Shown: positions 24,525 through 33,053 of the stretch, in pieces
Layout: every line of letters begins with the position of its first letter
How positions within the stretch are numbered: position 1 is the first letter of the stretch
DNA from: Streptomyces caelestis
Lineage (GTDB): Bacteria > Actinomycetota > Actinomycetes > Streptomycetales > Streptomycetaceae
Direction: 5' to 3'
DNA length: 64,000 nucleotides
Assembly (NCBI RefSeq): GCF_014205255.1
Contig: NZ_JACHNE010000001.1
Location: 6,696,001 to 6,760,000 of the forward strand
Translations under genes and position numbers: made by a program
The notes under the pieces: model-generated
What the model was told of the DNA's origin: nothing
Databases searched by the model: none
Seen by the model: the letters and a program-made list of their open reading frames with translations, nothing else

Positions 24525-25503
24525 TCAGGACTGCCGCAGCAGCCGCTTCCGGCACTCCGCCACGTCGAAGTCCGCCTCGGGGTACCGCGGATCCAGCCCC
24601 CGCAGATGCTCCAGGAGCAGCAGGCCGACCGCCCAGTCGCGGTACCACTTGCGGTCGGCCGGGACCAGGTACCACGGCGCGTACGAGGTCCCGCAGCGTT
24701 CCAGGGCCGTCTCGTAGGCCTTCTGGTAGGCGGGCCACAGGGCGCGGTCGTCGATGTCGGACGGGGCGAACTTCCAGCGCTTCTCCGGCTTGTCGAGGCG
24801 TCTGAGCAGGCGGCGGCGCTGCTCGTCGTAGGAGATGTGCAGGAAGCACTTGATCAGGGTCACGCCCTCGTCGGCGAGGGACCGCTCGAAACGGTTGATC
24901 CGCTCGTAGCGGTCGTCGATCACGGCGCGGGGCGCGAGGTCCCGGACGCGGGCGACCAGGACGTCCTCGATGGGGGCACCGCCCGCTCGAGCGGAGCCGA
25001 GAGTGGGGGAGCGAGCGGTCGAAGACGCCCAGCTCGCCGGGGAGCGGGAGCGCCTTCTCCACGCGCCACAGGAAGGAGTGCGCGCGCTCCTCGGCGGTCG
25101 GTGCCCTGAACGCCGTGATCCGGCAGCCGGCCGGGTTGAGCCGGCCGATGACGTGCTTGAGCGTGCCGCCCTTGCCGCTGGTGTCCATGCCCTGGAGGAC
25201 CAGCAGGACGCGGCGCCGGTCGCCCGCGGTGCTCGCCGCCCACAGCCGTTCCTGAAGGCCGGCGAGCTGCTCACCGATCCGGGCCGTGGCGACTTTGGCC
25301 GCGGCCTTGTCGTCCGGGCCGCCGGGAGTGGCGGCGGCGTCGTGACGGGACAGGTCGACCGGCTCACCGGCGGGGACGCGCAGCCGCTCCCGCAGCGAGA
25401 TCCCGCGCTCGGGCTTCCTGGTTCTGCCCTTGTCCGCCGTGTCCTTCTCCGGTTCGCCCTTCTCCGCCACCGGGCTCCCTTCCCTTCCCCGGGCCTCGAT
25501 CAT
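24525..25503 (-). pseudogene. ppk2: Polyphosphate kinase 2 family gene, interrupted
   Basis: PPK2 enzymes transfer phosphate between polyphosphate and nucleotides. The first part reads in one frame from the ATG at 25503 and includes Walker A GMDTSGKGGTLK and Walker B LGVFDRS. Immediately after the serine of FDRS comes a 40-bp insertion (24972-25011), and the reading frame changes. The second part continues in another frame (IEDVLVARVRDLAP..., RYERINRFERSLADEG, KWYRDWAVGLLLLEHL) to the normal end at 24525. Both parts are well conserved, so the break looks recent. Unless frameshifting rescues it, the product would lack the lid module and be inactive. Confidence 0.88.
24972..25011. repeat. 40-bp palindrome-centred repeat inserted in ppk2
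   Basis: The inserted DNA runs from GGGGGCACCGCCCGCTCGAG (24972-24991) to CGGAGCCGAGAGTGGGGGAG (24992-25011). Its centre is the perfect 12-bp palindrome CCGCTCGAGCGG (24983-24994 approximately), and its ends are similar direct sequences (TGGGGGCA and TGGGGGAG). From memory, elements of the same look are dispersed between genes in Streptomyces genomes. Here it probably replaced one His codon (FDRS-H-IEDV). Confidence 0.75.
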
Positions 25504-25555
25504 CCGCCGGGGCGCCGGGTTCCGCGCCCGGCGCCCCGGCGGATCAGAGCCGTGC

Positions 25556-26938
25556 CTACCGGCGCCAGGGGCCCGTCACCGCGAACGTGGTGCCGGGCCG
25601 ATAGCAGTTGACGTACATCGTGTCGCCGTCGGGCGAGAACGTCACTCCGGCGAACTCACCCCACTCGGGTTTCTCCGGGGTGCCGATGTTCTGCCGGTTG
25701 CGGGCCATCGCGTACACCTCGCCGCGCCGGGTCACGCCGTAGACGTGCTGGGCGCCGTCGCCGTCCTCGCAGACCATCAGACCGCCGCTGGGTGCCAGGC
25801 AGATGTTGTCCGGCGACTCTCCCGGCTTCTGAATGTCGGTGTCCGGGCCGAAGACGATCACCAGGGTCAGCCGACGCCGGTCCGGGTCGTAGCGCCAGAC
25901 CTGCCCGAAGTGGTCGGCCGCCGAACCCTCCGCGCTGCGGGCGAACGACGACACGAAGTACACCGACCGGCCGCCCCAGTAGCAGCCCTCCAGCTTCTGC
26001 GCGTGCGTGATGCCCCTGCGGCCGAAGTCCTGGAGCCGGATCGGCGTCTGCGCGGCCTGCGGGTCCGGTACGTCCACCCACTCGACGCGGTCGAACTCCG
26101 CGCCGATGTCCTGGACCGAGGAGAGGTCCGGCACGCCGGGCACACGCATGGCCTGGAGCCGGCCGCCCGCGCGCAGCGAACCCCGACCGCCCAGCGGCCG
26201 GTCCGGCAGGAAGCGGTAGAAGAGGCCGAAGGGCTTCTGGAAGGCGTCCTCGGTCTCGTACACCACCCCCCGCCGGGGGTCGACGGCGATCGCCTCGTGC
26301 TGGAAGCGGCCCATCGCCGTCAGCGGTACGGCTCCCGTGCGGCGCGGGTCGACCGGGTCGACCTCGAAGATGTAGCCGTGGTCCTTGGCGTAGCCGGCGG
26401 TACCCGCCTTGTCCTCGGTCTCCTCGCAGGTCAGCCAGGTGCCCCACGGGGTGGGCCCGCCCGCGCAGTTCACGGCCGTGCCGGCGATCGCCACGCGTTC
26501 CGACAGGACGTTGTTACGGGAGTCCAGCGTCAGGCCCGTGCAGCCGCCCTTGGCTGCCGGGTCGTAGGTGAGGCCCTCGATCGCCGGGACCGGGACCTTG
26601 CCGTCCGCGCGGTTCTCGTGGTTGCGGACCAGATGGACCCGGCCGTCTCTGCCCGCGAAGGCCGACATGCCGTCGTGGTTGGAGGGGACCTTGCCCTCGC
26701 CGGAGCGGAGCGGGTCTCCCTCGCGGGAGAGGACCCGGTAGCTGAACCCTTCCGGCAGGTCGAGCAGGCCCTTCGGGTCGGGGAGGAGCGGGCCGTAGCC
26801 GTCGTGGCCGAGGTTCTGGGCGGCGGCGGTACCGGCGAAGAGTTCGGACAGGGCGCCGGAGAACGCGATCCCGACGCCCAGGGCACCCGTCCCGGCAAGC
26901 ACCTGACGTCGGGTGGCGAAACGACCGGTTTCGGTCAT
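25556..26938 (-). CDS. Tat-exported PhoX family (DUF839) phosphatase-like protein
   Basis: A 460-residue protein. The Tat signal is TRRQVLAGTGALGVGIAFSGALS within the first 32 residues. The DUF839/PhoX beta-propeller motifs include GLLDLPEGFSYRVLSREGD, VPSNHDGMSAF, LVRNHENR, TWLTCEETE, and LAPSGGLMVCEDGDG. PhoX enzymes are calcium/iron-dependent alkaline phosphatases outside the membrane that free phosphate from esters. The acidic residues expected to bind calcium (HDGM, CEETE, CEDGDG) are present. It is next to the broken ppk2 gene, another phosphate-related function. Confidence 0.9.
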   Translation of the reverse strand: MTETGRFATRRQVLAGTGALGVGIAFSGALSELFAGTAAAQNLGHDGYGPLLPDPKGLLDLPEGFSYRVLSREGDPLRSGEGKVPSNHDGMSAFAGRDGRVHLVRNHENRADGKVPVPAIEGLTYDPAAKGGCTGLTLDSRNNVLSERVAIAGTAVNCAGGPTPWGTWLTCEETEDKAGTAGYAKDHGYIFEVDPVDPRRTGAVPLTAMGRFQHEAIAVDPRRGVVYETEDAFQKPFGLFYRFLPDRPLGGRGSLRAGGRLQAMRVPGVPDLSSVQDIGAEFDRVEWVDVPDPQAAQTPIRLQDFGRRGITHAQKLEGCYWGGRSVYFVSSFARSAEGSAADHFGQVWRYDPDRRRLTLVIVFGPDTDIQKPGESPDNICLAPSGGLMVCEDGDGAQHVYGVTRRGEVYAMARNRQNIGTPEKPEWGEFAGVTFSPDGDTMYVNCYRPGTTFAVTGPWRR

Positions 26939-27028
26939 GGGGAAACCTTCCTGCTGGCGGACAGGAGCTGTGATCCCGCTGTGTCTATCACCTGGTGCGG
27001 GCCACGGGAACCACGCGCGTAGCGTGGG

Positions 27029-27895
27029 TCACTGCTCAACCGCGCGCCGCAGATCGTCCATGGCCTGTTCCGTCCGGTCGACGGGGTGTTCCGCCGGCTC
27101 CGGTGCCTGCCGGTCTCCCTCCTGGTGGCCTCCCTCCTGGTGGCCCCTCTCCAGGAACCGCAGGAGCTCCACCGGGATGGGCAGCACCAGCGTGGAGTTC
27201 TTCTCCGCCGCCACGGCCATCACGGTCTGCAGCAGGCGCAGTTGCAGCGCCGAGGGAGTGTCGGCCATCTGGTGAGCGGCCTGTGCCAGCTTCTTCGAGG
27301 CCTGGTACTCGGCGTCGGCGTTGATCAGCCGGGCCCGCCGCTCACGGTCGGCCTCGGCCTGGCGGGCCATGGAGCGCTTCATCGTGTCCGGCAGGGACAC
27401 GTCCTTGATCTCCACGCGGTCGATGGTCACGCCCCACTCCACGGCCGGGCTGTCGATCATCAACTCCAGGCCCTGGTTGAGCTTCTCCCGGTTGGACAGG
27501 AGGTCGTCCAGTTCGCTCTTGCCGATGATCGAGCGCAGGGAGGTCTGAGCCATCTGGGAGACGGCGAAGCGGTAGTCCTCGACGTTGACGACCGCGGCCG
27601 CCGGATCCACGACCTTGAAGTACACGACCGCGTCGACCCGCACGGTCACGTTGTCGCGGCTGATGCCCTCCTGGGCGGGCACCGGCATGGTCACGATCTG
27701 CATGTTGACCTTACGCAGCCGGTCCACCAAGGGGACGATGAGGTTGAACCCGGGCCGCCGCACCTCCCCGCGCAGCCGCCCGAGCCGGAAGACGACCCCG
27801 CGCTCGTACTGCTTGACGATCCGCGCCGCCGAGGCCAGATACACCAGCCCCCCGGCTCCGACCGCCGCCACCGCCCCGATCAGCTCATCGACCAT
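27029..27895 (-). CDS. Slipin (stomatin/prohibitin-like SPFH protein)
   Basis: A 288-residue membrane-anchored protein. One N-terminal helix (LIGAVAAVGAGGLVYLASAA) is followed by the SPFH domain: RIVKQYERGVVFRLGRL, PGFNLIVPLVDRL, RVDAVVYFKVVDP, TSLRSIIGKSELDDLLSNRE and GVTIDRVEIKDVSLPDTMKR. A helical region (RQAEADRERRARLINADAEYQASKKLAQAAHQM) follows. Such proteins oligomerise on the inner membrane and organise membrane domains. No NfeD partner gene lies beside it. The ATG at 27895 has GGGGAGG six bases upstream. A tail rich in Gln, Glu and His (ERGHQEGGHQEGDRQAPEPAEH) is unusual. Confidence 0.92.
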   Translation of the reverse strand: MVDELIGAVAAVGAGGLVYLASAARIVKQYERGVVFRLGRLRGEVRRPGFNLIVPLVDRLRKVNMQIVTMPVPAQEGISRDNVTVRVDAVVYFKVVDPAAAVVNVEDYRFAVSQMAQTSLRSIIGKSELDDLLSNREKLNQGLELMIDSPAVEWGVTIDRVEIKDVSLPDTMKRSMARQAEADRERRARLINADAEYQASKKLAQAAHQMADTPSALQLRLLQTVMAVAAEKNSTLVLPIPVELLRFLERGHQEGGHQEGDRQAPEPAEHPVDRTEQAMDDLRRAVEQ

Positions 27896-28058
27896 GCCGA
27901 CCTCCCCGTCCAGAGGTCCCGTTTCGTCTGTTCCTGCCACGATATGCCCGGAATCGAGTCCGGGGCCATGCCTCGGCGACCAGGGGCACACGCGAAGGTC
28001 CGGGGCGCGCTTCTCAGGCGCGCCCCGGACCAGGGGTGTCGGCGTTCCGGCTACGTCG

Positions 28059-29549
28059 CTATGCGACCGTGACCTTCTCGGCCTCCGGTGACAGCTCCGG
28101 CTCGGTGACCTTCACCGGCTCCGTGCCCGTCGCGCTGTGGCGTTCGGCCCAACTCTCCAGGGCCGTGCGGCAGGCGTGGTCGAGGTGGTGCAGACCGGAC
28201 AGGTCCAGCTCGACCGGGCGGTCCTGCGGCAGGGCCTCCAGGCTGTCGAGGATCTTCGGCAGCCGCAGGAAGGTGGCGTTGCCCGACAGGTACGCCTGGA
28301 TGGGACCGGCGCCCTTGTCTATGACCTCGAGCTTGACGTGCGAGGCCTCCCAGGCGGTCTTGACGACCGACAGGGCCAGACCGATCAGGACGCCCTCGAA
28401 CATGTTCACGGCGACGATCGACACCGCGGTGACCACGAGGATCAGCGCCTCGCCCTTGTGAGCCCGCCACAGCGCCGCGACCTGGCGGAACGGGATCAGC
28501 TTCCAGCCCGCGTGCACCAGGATGCCGGCGAGGGCGGGAAGCGGGATCAGGGCCAGGGCCCACGGCATCGCGGCGGCGAACAGCAGCAGCCACACCCCGT
28601 GCAGCACACGGGACGCCTTGGTCTTCGCACCCGCGTTGACATTGGCGGAGCTGCGTACGATCACCGCGGTCATGGGCAGCGCGCCGAGCAGACCGCACAC
28701 GGTGTTGCCCGCGCCCTGGGCGATCATCTCCTTGTTGTACTGGGTGCGCGGACCGTCGTGCAGCCGGTCCACGGCCGCCGCGCTGAACAGGCTCTCCGCC
28801 GAGGCGATCAGCGCGAACGCGATGATCGTGCCCCAGATGGCCGGGCCGGTCAGCTGGCCGAAGGCGTCGGTCCCGGGCGGCTGGATGACGCCGAGCAGGC
28901 CCTCCACCTCGACGGTGGCGACCGGCAGGCTGAGGGTGAGCGTGGCGACCGTGGCCAGGACCACCGCCGCCAGGGCGCCCGGCACGGACTGCACGGCCTT
29001 CGGCAGCTTCTTCCACAGCACGATGACGGCGATGGTGCCCGCGCCGATCGCGAGCGAGATCAGAGCCTCGGTGCTGCCCAGGGCGTCGGCGAACGCCCCC
29101 GGCAGACCGGCGATCTTGCCGATGCCGGTCTCCGGGGCCTTCAGGCCCGCCGCCGCGTAGATCTGCCCGGCGATGATCACCAGACCGATACCGCAGAGCA
29201 TGCCCTCGACGACGGAGACGGAGATCGCCCGGAACCAGCGGCCTATCCCGAGGAAGCCCATGGCGAGCTGGAGCAGACCGGCCATCAGCACGATCACACC
29301 GAGTGAGGCCACGCCGAACTCGCTGACCGCCTCGAAGACCAGCACGGTCATGCCGGCGGCGGGCCCGGACACCTGGAGGCTGCTGCCGCGCATGAGCCCG
29401 GTGACGAGGCCGCCCACGATGCCGGTGATCAGGCCGAGTTCGGCCGGGACACCGGAGGCGACGGCCACGCCGATGCAGAGCGGCACGGCGACGAGGAAGA
29501 CGACGATGGAGGCGAGGAAGTCCTGCCTCAGGTAAGGGAACTTGGTCAT
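28059..29549 (-). CDS. SulP family anion transporter (probable bicarbonate uptake)
   Basis: A 496-residue transporter beginning MTKFPYLRQDFLASIVVFLVAVPLCIGVAVASG, the classical first helix of SulP proteins. About twelve membrane segments follow, then a C-terminal STAS-like domain (about 400-475, VELDLSGLHHLDHACRTALESW). SulP members carry sulfate, bicarbonate or other anions. The carbonic anhydrase gene ends only 8 bp upstream and overlaps this gene's ribosome-binding site region (GAGGGA), so the two are probably cotranslated. That context favours bicarbonate as the substrate. Confidence 0.92.
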   Translation of the reverse strand: MTKFPYLRQDFLASIVVFLVAVPLCIGVAVASGVPAELGLITGIVGGLVTGLMRGSSLQVSGPAAGMTVLVFEAVSEFGVASLGVIVLMAGLLQLAMGFLGIGRWFRAISVSVVEGMLCGIGLVIIAGQIYAAAGLKAPETGIGKIAGLPGAFADALGSTEALISLAIGAGTIAVIVLWKKLPKAVQSVPGALAAVVLATVATLTLSLPVATVEVEGLLGVIQPPGTDAFGQLTGPAIWGTIIAFALIASAESLFSAAAVDRLHDGPRTQYNKEMIAQGAGNTVCGLLGALPMTAVIVRSSANVNAGAKTKASRVLHGVWLLLFAAAMPWALALIPLPALAGILVHAGWKLIPFRQVAALWRAHKGEALILVVTAVSIVAVNMFEGVLIGLALSVVKTAWEASHVKLEVIDKGAGPIQAYLSGNATFLRLPKILDSLEALPQDRPVELDLSGLHHLDHACRTALESWAERHSATGTEPVKVTEPELSPEAEKVTVA

Positions 29550-29557
29550 GGTGTCCC

Positions 29558-30139
29558 TCACAGGGTCTCGAAGGTGTCGGTGTCCGCACGGTGGTTCCGC
29601 ACGGTCCCGGTGTGCACTTCGTAGAACCATGCGTGCAGCCGCAGCCGGCCGTCCGTCAGGCGGCTCTCCACGCACGGGTAGGAGCGCAGCCGCTCCACCT
29701 GGGTCAGGACGTGGTTCTGTACGGCTTCGGTGACCGTCTTGTCGGTCGGGTCCGCGCACTTGGGCTCGTCGCAGGCGTGCGCGAGCCAGTCGCGTACGGC
29801 GGGAACGGCCGTGAGGTCGTCGCCCCGCACCACCGCGCCCACGGCGCCGCAGTGCGAGTGGCCGCAGACCACGATCTCCTTGACGCCCAGCACTTCCACG
29901 GCGTACTCGATGGTGGCCGCCTCCGACGTGGGGTGTCCGAAGGCGTACGGGGGGACGACGTTGCCCGCGGTGCGCAGCTCGAAGAGCTCGCCGGGCCGGG
30001 CGCCCGTGATCAGGGCCGGTACGACCCTGGAGTCGGAGCAGGTGATGAACAGGACGTCGGGGGACTGGCCCTCGGCGAGGCGAGCGAACTCCTCAGGGCG
30101 CTGTCCGAACATGCGGGCGTTGTCGATGAGGGGCTGCAT
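29558..30139 (-). CDS. Beta-class carbonic anhydrase
   Basis: A 193-residue zinc enzyme that interconverts CO2 and bicarbonate. Zinc ligands C34, H94 and C97 and the catalytic D36-R38 pair are visible in CSDSRVV and GHSHCGAV. At the C-terminus it ends FYEVHTGTVRNHRADTDTF, the usual beta-CA strand. It is the first gene of an apparent operon with SulP. The AGGAGG upstream lies 13 bases from the ATG, rather far, so initiation efficiency may be modest. There is no signal peptide, so it acts in the cytoplasm. Confidence 0.94.
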   Translation of the reverse strand: MQPLIDNARMFGQRPEEFARLAEGQSPDVLFITCSDSRVVPALITGARPGELFELRTAGNVVPPYAFGHPTSEAATIEYAVEVLGVKEIVVCGHSHCGAVGAVVRGDDLTAVPAVRDWLAHACDEPKCADPTDKTVTEAVQNHVLTQVERLRSYPCVESRLTDGRLRLHAWFYEVHTGTVRNHRADTDTFETL

Positions 30140-30221
30140 GAGTGTGGTGACTCCTCCTGGCGCGCAGTGGGGGCGCGTCGGACGGGCATGACAGAGGTGG
30201 GGGATGGAACTGCTCTGTTCT

Positions 30222-30650
30222 TCAGCAGCGGAAGACCTGAAGTGCTGCCGGAGTGTGCGACGTCGAGGATCTCGACGTGCGTTCGTGCGCCACGCCGGGT
30301 GTGACCCGTTCCGGTGCTGTCGGCGGGATGTGCCTCAGCAGCGGCCGGTCGGGTGCCGATGGCGCCGAGTCGGCGCTGTGGAACCGGTCGCGGGTCCGCA
30401 AGGGGCCGGTCGGGCCCTGAGGGTGTCCGGCGCGGCAGTTCGCGATCTCGTCGCGCAGAGCCTTCCCGGAGAGCTTGGTTCCGGGGCGCGAGGACACGCC
30501 GGATGGTTCAGTTCCGGGCTGAGCTTTGGCCTCGACTTCACGGGGCGTGTGCGCGGACGCGAAGGACGCCGTCGGTGCGAAGAACTGGAGGGCGAGCAGG
30601 ACGGCGGCGAGGATCGAAACCACGGTCCGTGCCGTCGTACCTCGGTACAT
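30222..30650 (-). CDS. Secreted protein of unknown function
   Basis: A 142-residue protein with a clear signal peptide, RGTTARTVVSILAAVLLALQFFAPTASFASAH, cleaved about after ASA. The mature part is short and polar, with one Lys-rich segment (GTKLSGKALRDEIANCRAGHPQGPTG) and a Ser/Pro-rich end. A single Cys in CRAGH and the terminal Cys in QVFRC are the only cysteines. No family is recognised. The ATG at 30650 has AAGGGGGG just upstream, and a good promoter lies at 30675-30702. The small size and strong promoter suggest an abundant or tightly regulated secreted factor. Confidence 0.75.
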   Translation of the reverse strand: MYRGTTARTVVSILAAVLLALQFFAPTASFASAHTPREVEAKAQPGTEPSGVSSRPGTKLSGKALRDEIANCRAGHPQGPTGPLRTRDRFHSADSAPSAPDRPLLRHIPPTAPERVTPGVAHERTSRSSTSHTPAALQVFRC

Positions 30651-30674
30651 GCGCCCCCCTTCAGGTGATTCGCA

Positions 30675-30702
30675 CATCTAGCGCTGACCAACACTTAGTC
30701 AA
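30675..30702 (-). promoter_or_regulatory. Promoter of the secreted-protein gene with palindromic -35 region
   Basis: On the minus strand, TTGACT (30702-30697) and TAGATG (30680-30675) are 16 bp apart and fit the vegetative consensus. Around the -35 there is an 11-bp palindrome, AGTCA-A-TGACT (30697-30707), within wider arms TGACCA (30685-30690) and TGGTCA (30706-30711). These could be a repressor site. Confidence 0.65.
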
Positions 30703-30720
30703 TGACTGGTCAAGAAACAC

Positions 30721-30752
30721 GTTAACCCTGCAAAGCCGTTTGCAGGGTTAAC
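30721..30752. repeat. 32-bp inverted repeat with 14-bp perfect arms
   Basis: GTTAACCCTGCAAA (30721-30734), loop GCCG, then TTTGCAGGGTTAAC (30739-30752). It is unusually AT-rich for this chromosome. It lies downstream of zapE on the minus strand and is followed there by GTGTTTCTT, so it may terminate zapE transcription. It may also be a binding site for the divergent or downstream promoter. Confidence 0.85.
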
Positions 30753-30848
30753 TTAACGTTTCAAGCTGAAGAGAGCCTGAAAACCGTAGGTGGGTTGGCT
30801 TGAAGCAACCCTTGCGCTACGGCAGTTGGCGCGATAGTGGAACGGTGG

Positions 30849-31949
30849 TTACCGCGTGTTCGCCAGCTTGGCCGCGTCGCGGGCCAGGGCGGTGAGCCGG
30901 GAGATGGCCCGGAAGTACTTCTTGCGGTAGCCGCCGTTCAGCATCTCCTCGCTGAAGAGCTGGTCGAAGGGCAGACCTGAGGCCAGCACCGGCACTTCAC
31001 GGTCGTAGAGCCGGTCCGCGAGGACGACGAGCCGGAGCGCCGTCGACTGGTCGGGAACCGGCCGCACGCCGGTGAGGCAGACCGCCTTGATTCCGTCGGT
31101 CAGGGCGCCGTACCGGCTGGGGTGGACGCGGGCGAGGTGCTCCAGGAGGGGCGAGAACGCGTCGAGGGAGGCGCCCTCGGTGGCGTGTGCCGCCTTGGTC
31201 ACCTGTTCGTCGGAGTACGGCGGCGGTGCCTCGGGCAGGCCGCGGTGACGGTAGTCCTCGCCGTCGATGCGCAGGGCGCGGAAGTGGGCCGACAGTCCCT
31301 GGATCTCGCGCAGGAAGTCGGCGGCGGCGAACCGGCCCTCACCGAGCTTGCCGGGCAGCGTGTTGGAGGTGGCGGCGAGTGCGACGCCCGCGTCGACGAG
31401 CCTGCCGAGCAGGGTGGAGACCAGGACGGTGTCGCCGGGGTCGTCGAGCTCGAACTCGTCGATGCAGAGCAGTCGGTGGCCGGACAGGGTCTGGACCGTC
31501 TGCTGGAACCCGAGGGCGCCGACCAGGTTGGTCAGCTCCACGAAGGTGCCGAACGCCTTGAGTTCGGGCTCGGCCGGGGTGGCGTGCCAGAGGGACGCCA
31601 GCAGGTGGGTCTTGCCGACGCCGTAACCGCCGTCGAGGTAGACGCCGCGCGGGCCGGCCGGGGCCTTCTTCGGCGCCTTGCCGAACCCGAACAGCCGCCG
31701 CTTGCCGGAGCCGCCCGCTTCTTGGCCGAGACCCGCCGCGAAGCCCTCCAGGACCCGGACGGCCTCCGTCTGGCTGGGCTGGTTCGGGTCCGGGATGTAC
31801 GTGCTGAAGCGCACCGAGTCGAACCGCGGCGGCGGCACCATCTCGGCGACCAGCCGGTCCGCGGGAACGTGCGGCTCACGGGCGCACAGGGACAGCGGGG
31901 CCGGGTCGGTCATGGGGCCGGTTCCGGAGGGGGCAGGGGAGGAGGACAC
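30849..31949 (-). CDS. zapE: AFG1-like cell division ATPase ZapE
   Basis: A 366-residue P-loop ATPase. Walker A is GGYGVGKTHLLASLWH, Walker B is HRLLCIDEFELDD, and the family segment ATSNTLPGKLGEGRFAAADFLREI follows. ZapE acts at the division septum in proteobacteria; the actinobacterial homologue's role is less clear. The start GTG at 31949 lacks a good ribosome-binding site; the internal ATG at 31913 (MTDPAPLSLC) is the alternative. It is divergent from the reductase gene with under 40 bp between the starts, so the two promoters must overlap. Confidence 0.9.
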   Translation of the reverse strand: MSSSPAPSGTGPMTDPAPLSLCAREPHVPADRLVAEMVPPPRFDSVRFSTYIPDPNQPSQTEAVRVLEGFAAGLGQEAGGSGKRRLFGFGKAPKKAPAGPRGVYLDGGYGVGKTHLLASLWHATPAEPELKAFGTFVELTNLVGALGFQQTVQTLSGHRLLCIDEFELDDPGDTVLVSTLLGRLVDAGVALAATSNTLPGKLGEGRFAAADFLREIQGLSAHFRALRIDGEDYRHRGLPEAPPPYSDEQVTKAAHATEGASLDAFSPLLEHLARVHPSRYGALTDGIKAVCLTGVRPVPDQSTALRLVVLADRLYDREVPVLASGLPFDQLFSEEMLNGGYRKKYFRAISRLTALARDAAKLANTR

Positions 31950-31986
31950 GGTTCACCATGCTACGGGGCGTGGAACACTGACCAGC

Positions 31987-32802
31987 ATGCGACGTCTGTT
32001 CCCTGTGACCGATGAAACAGCAGCTCCGGACTCGGGCGGGATGCCCGGGGAGGACGGTCGTGGCGGGGCCGGGCGGGAGTGGAGCCTGGCCGAGCTGGCC
32101 GCCGCGTACGCGTATCCCCGGGCGGGGTCCGGCGGGCCGGTGCCATGGCTGCGGGCCAACATGGTGTCCACGCTGGACGGGGCCGCGCAGCACGACGGCC
32201 GTTCGCAGCCCATCTCCAGCGCGACCGACATGCGGATCTTCGGCACGCTGCGGGCGCTGGCGGACGTCGTGGTCGTCGGCGCGCAGACGGTGCGCCAGGA
32301 GGGGTACCGTCCGGCACGCGCGCGTGCCGAGTTCGCGGAGACGAGGGAGGCGGCCGGGCAGGGCCCCGCCCCCGCGATCGCGGTCGTCTCCGCCAGCCTC
32401 GACCTGGACTTCTCGCTGCCGCTGTTCACCTCGCCCCTGGTGCCCACCCTGATCCTCACGGGCGCCTCGGCCGCCCCGGACCGCCTCGCCGCCGCCGAGA
32501 AGGCGGGTGCCCGGGTGGTCACCGCCGGGGACGGCATCGGCGTGGACCCCGCCCGTGCCGTCCAGGCCCTCGCCGGCCTCGGCCACACCCGGCTGCTGAC
32601 CGAGGGTGGCCCGCGGCTGCTCGGGCAGCTGGTGGCGGCCGGCGTGCTCGACGAGCTGTGCCTGACCGTCTCCCCGATGCTCACCGCGGGTGACGCGCAG
32701 CGCATCGCCGGGGGGCCCGCCGTCGCGGTGCCGCAGAGCTTCAGGCTGCTGTCGGTGCTTGAGGAGGACGGCTTCCTGTTCACGCGGTACGGGCGGTCCT
32801 GA
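31987..32802 (+). CDS. RibD C-terminal-type pyrimidine reductase family protein
   Basis: A 271-residue NADPH-dependent reductase of the dihydrofolate reductase-like fold. Motifs include WLRANMVSTLDGAAQ, LRALADVVVVGAQTVRQEGY, and LGHTRLLTEGGPRLLGQLVAAGVLDELCLTVSPML. The homologous domain in RibD reduces the ribosyl group of a riboflavin precursor. This free-standing form has no deaminase domain, and no other rib genes are nearby, so the exact substrate is uncertain. The ATG at 31987 gives MRRLFPVTDETA. Confidence 0.88.
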   Translation: MRRLFPVTDETAAPDSGGMPGEDGRGGAGREWSLAELAAAYAYPRAGSGGPVPWLRANMVSTLDGAAQHDGRSQPISSATDMRIFGTLRALADVVVVGAQTVRQEGYRPARARAEFAETREAAGQGPAPAIAVVSASLDLDFSLPLFTSPLVPTLILTGASAAPDRLAAAEKAGARVVTAGDGIGVDPARAVQALAGLGHTRLLTEGGPRLLGQLVAAGVLDELCLTVSPMLTAGDAQRIAGGPAVAVPQSFRLLSVLEEDGFLFTRYGRS

Positions 32803-33053
32803 GGTACTGAACCGCGCGGCACGGGGTACAGGTCTCGGCACCCGGGAAGCCGAACCGGCCGGTAGGTCCGGAATCGGTACCGTGCTCGCCGCCGGTCCGG
32901 TAGTCGGCGGAATGTGCCGTTCTGTTTGCTTTCCGGAGGGCACACTGGACCCGGCAGCACCCGTCGAACACGGGACAGGATGGTGTCCGCAGGGCCCGGC
33001 ACGGCCCACGGAGGAATGGGGCCACAGGCCCACGGGAGCAGAAGGGGCGCCTG

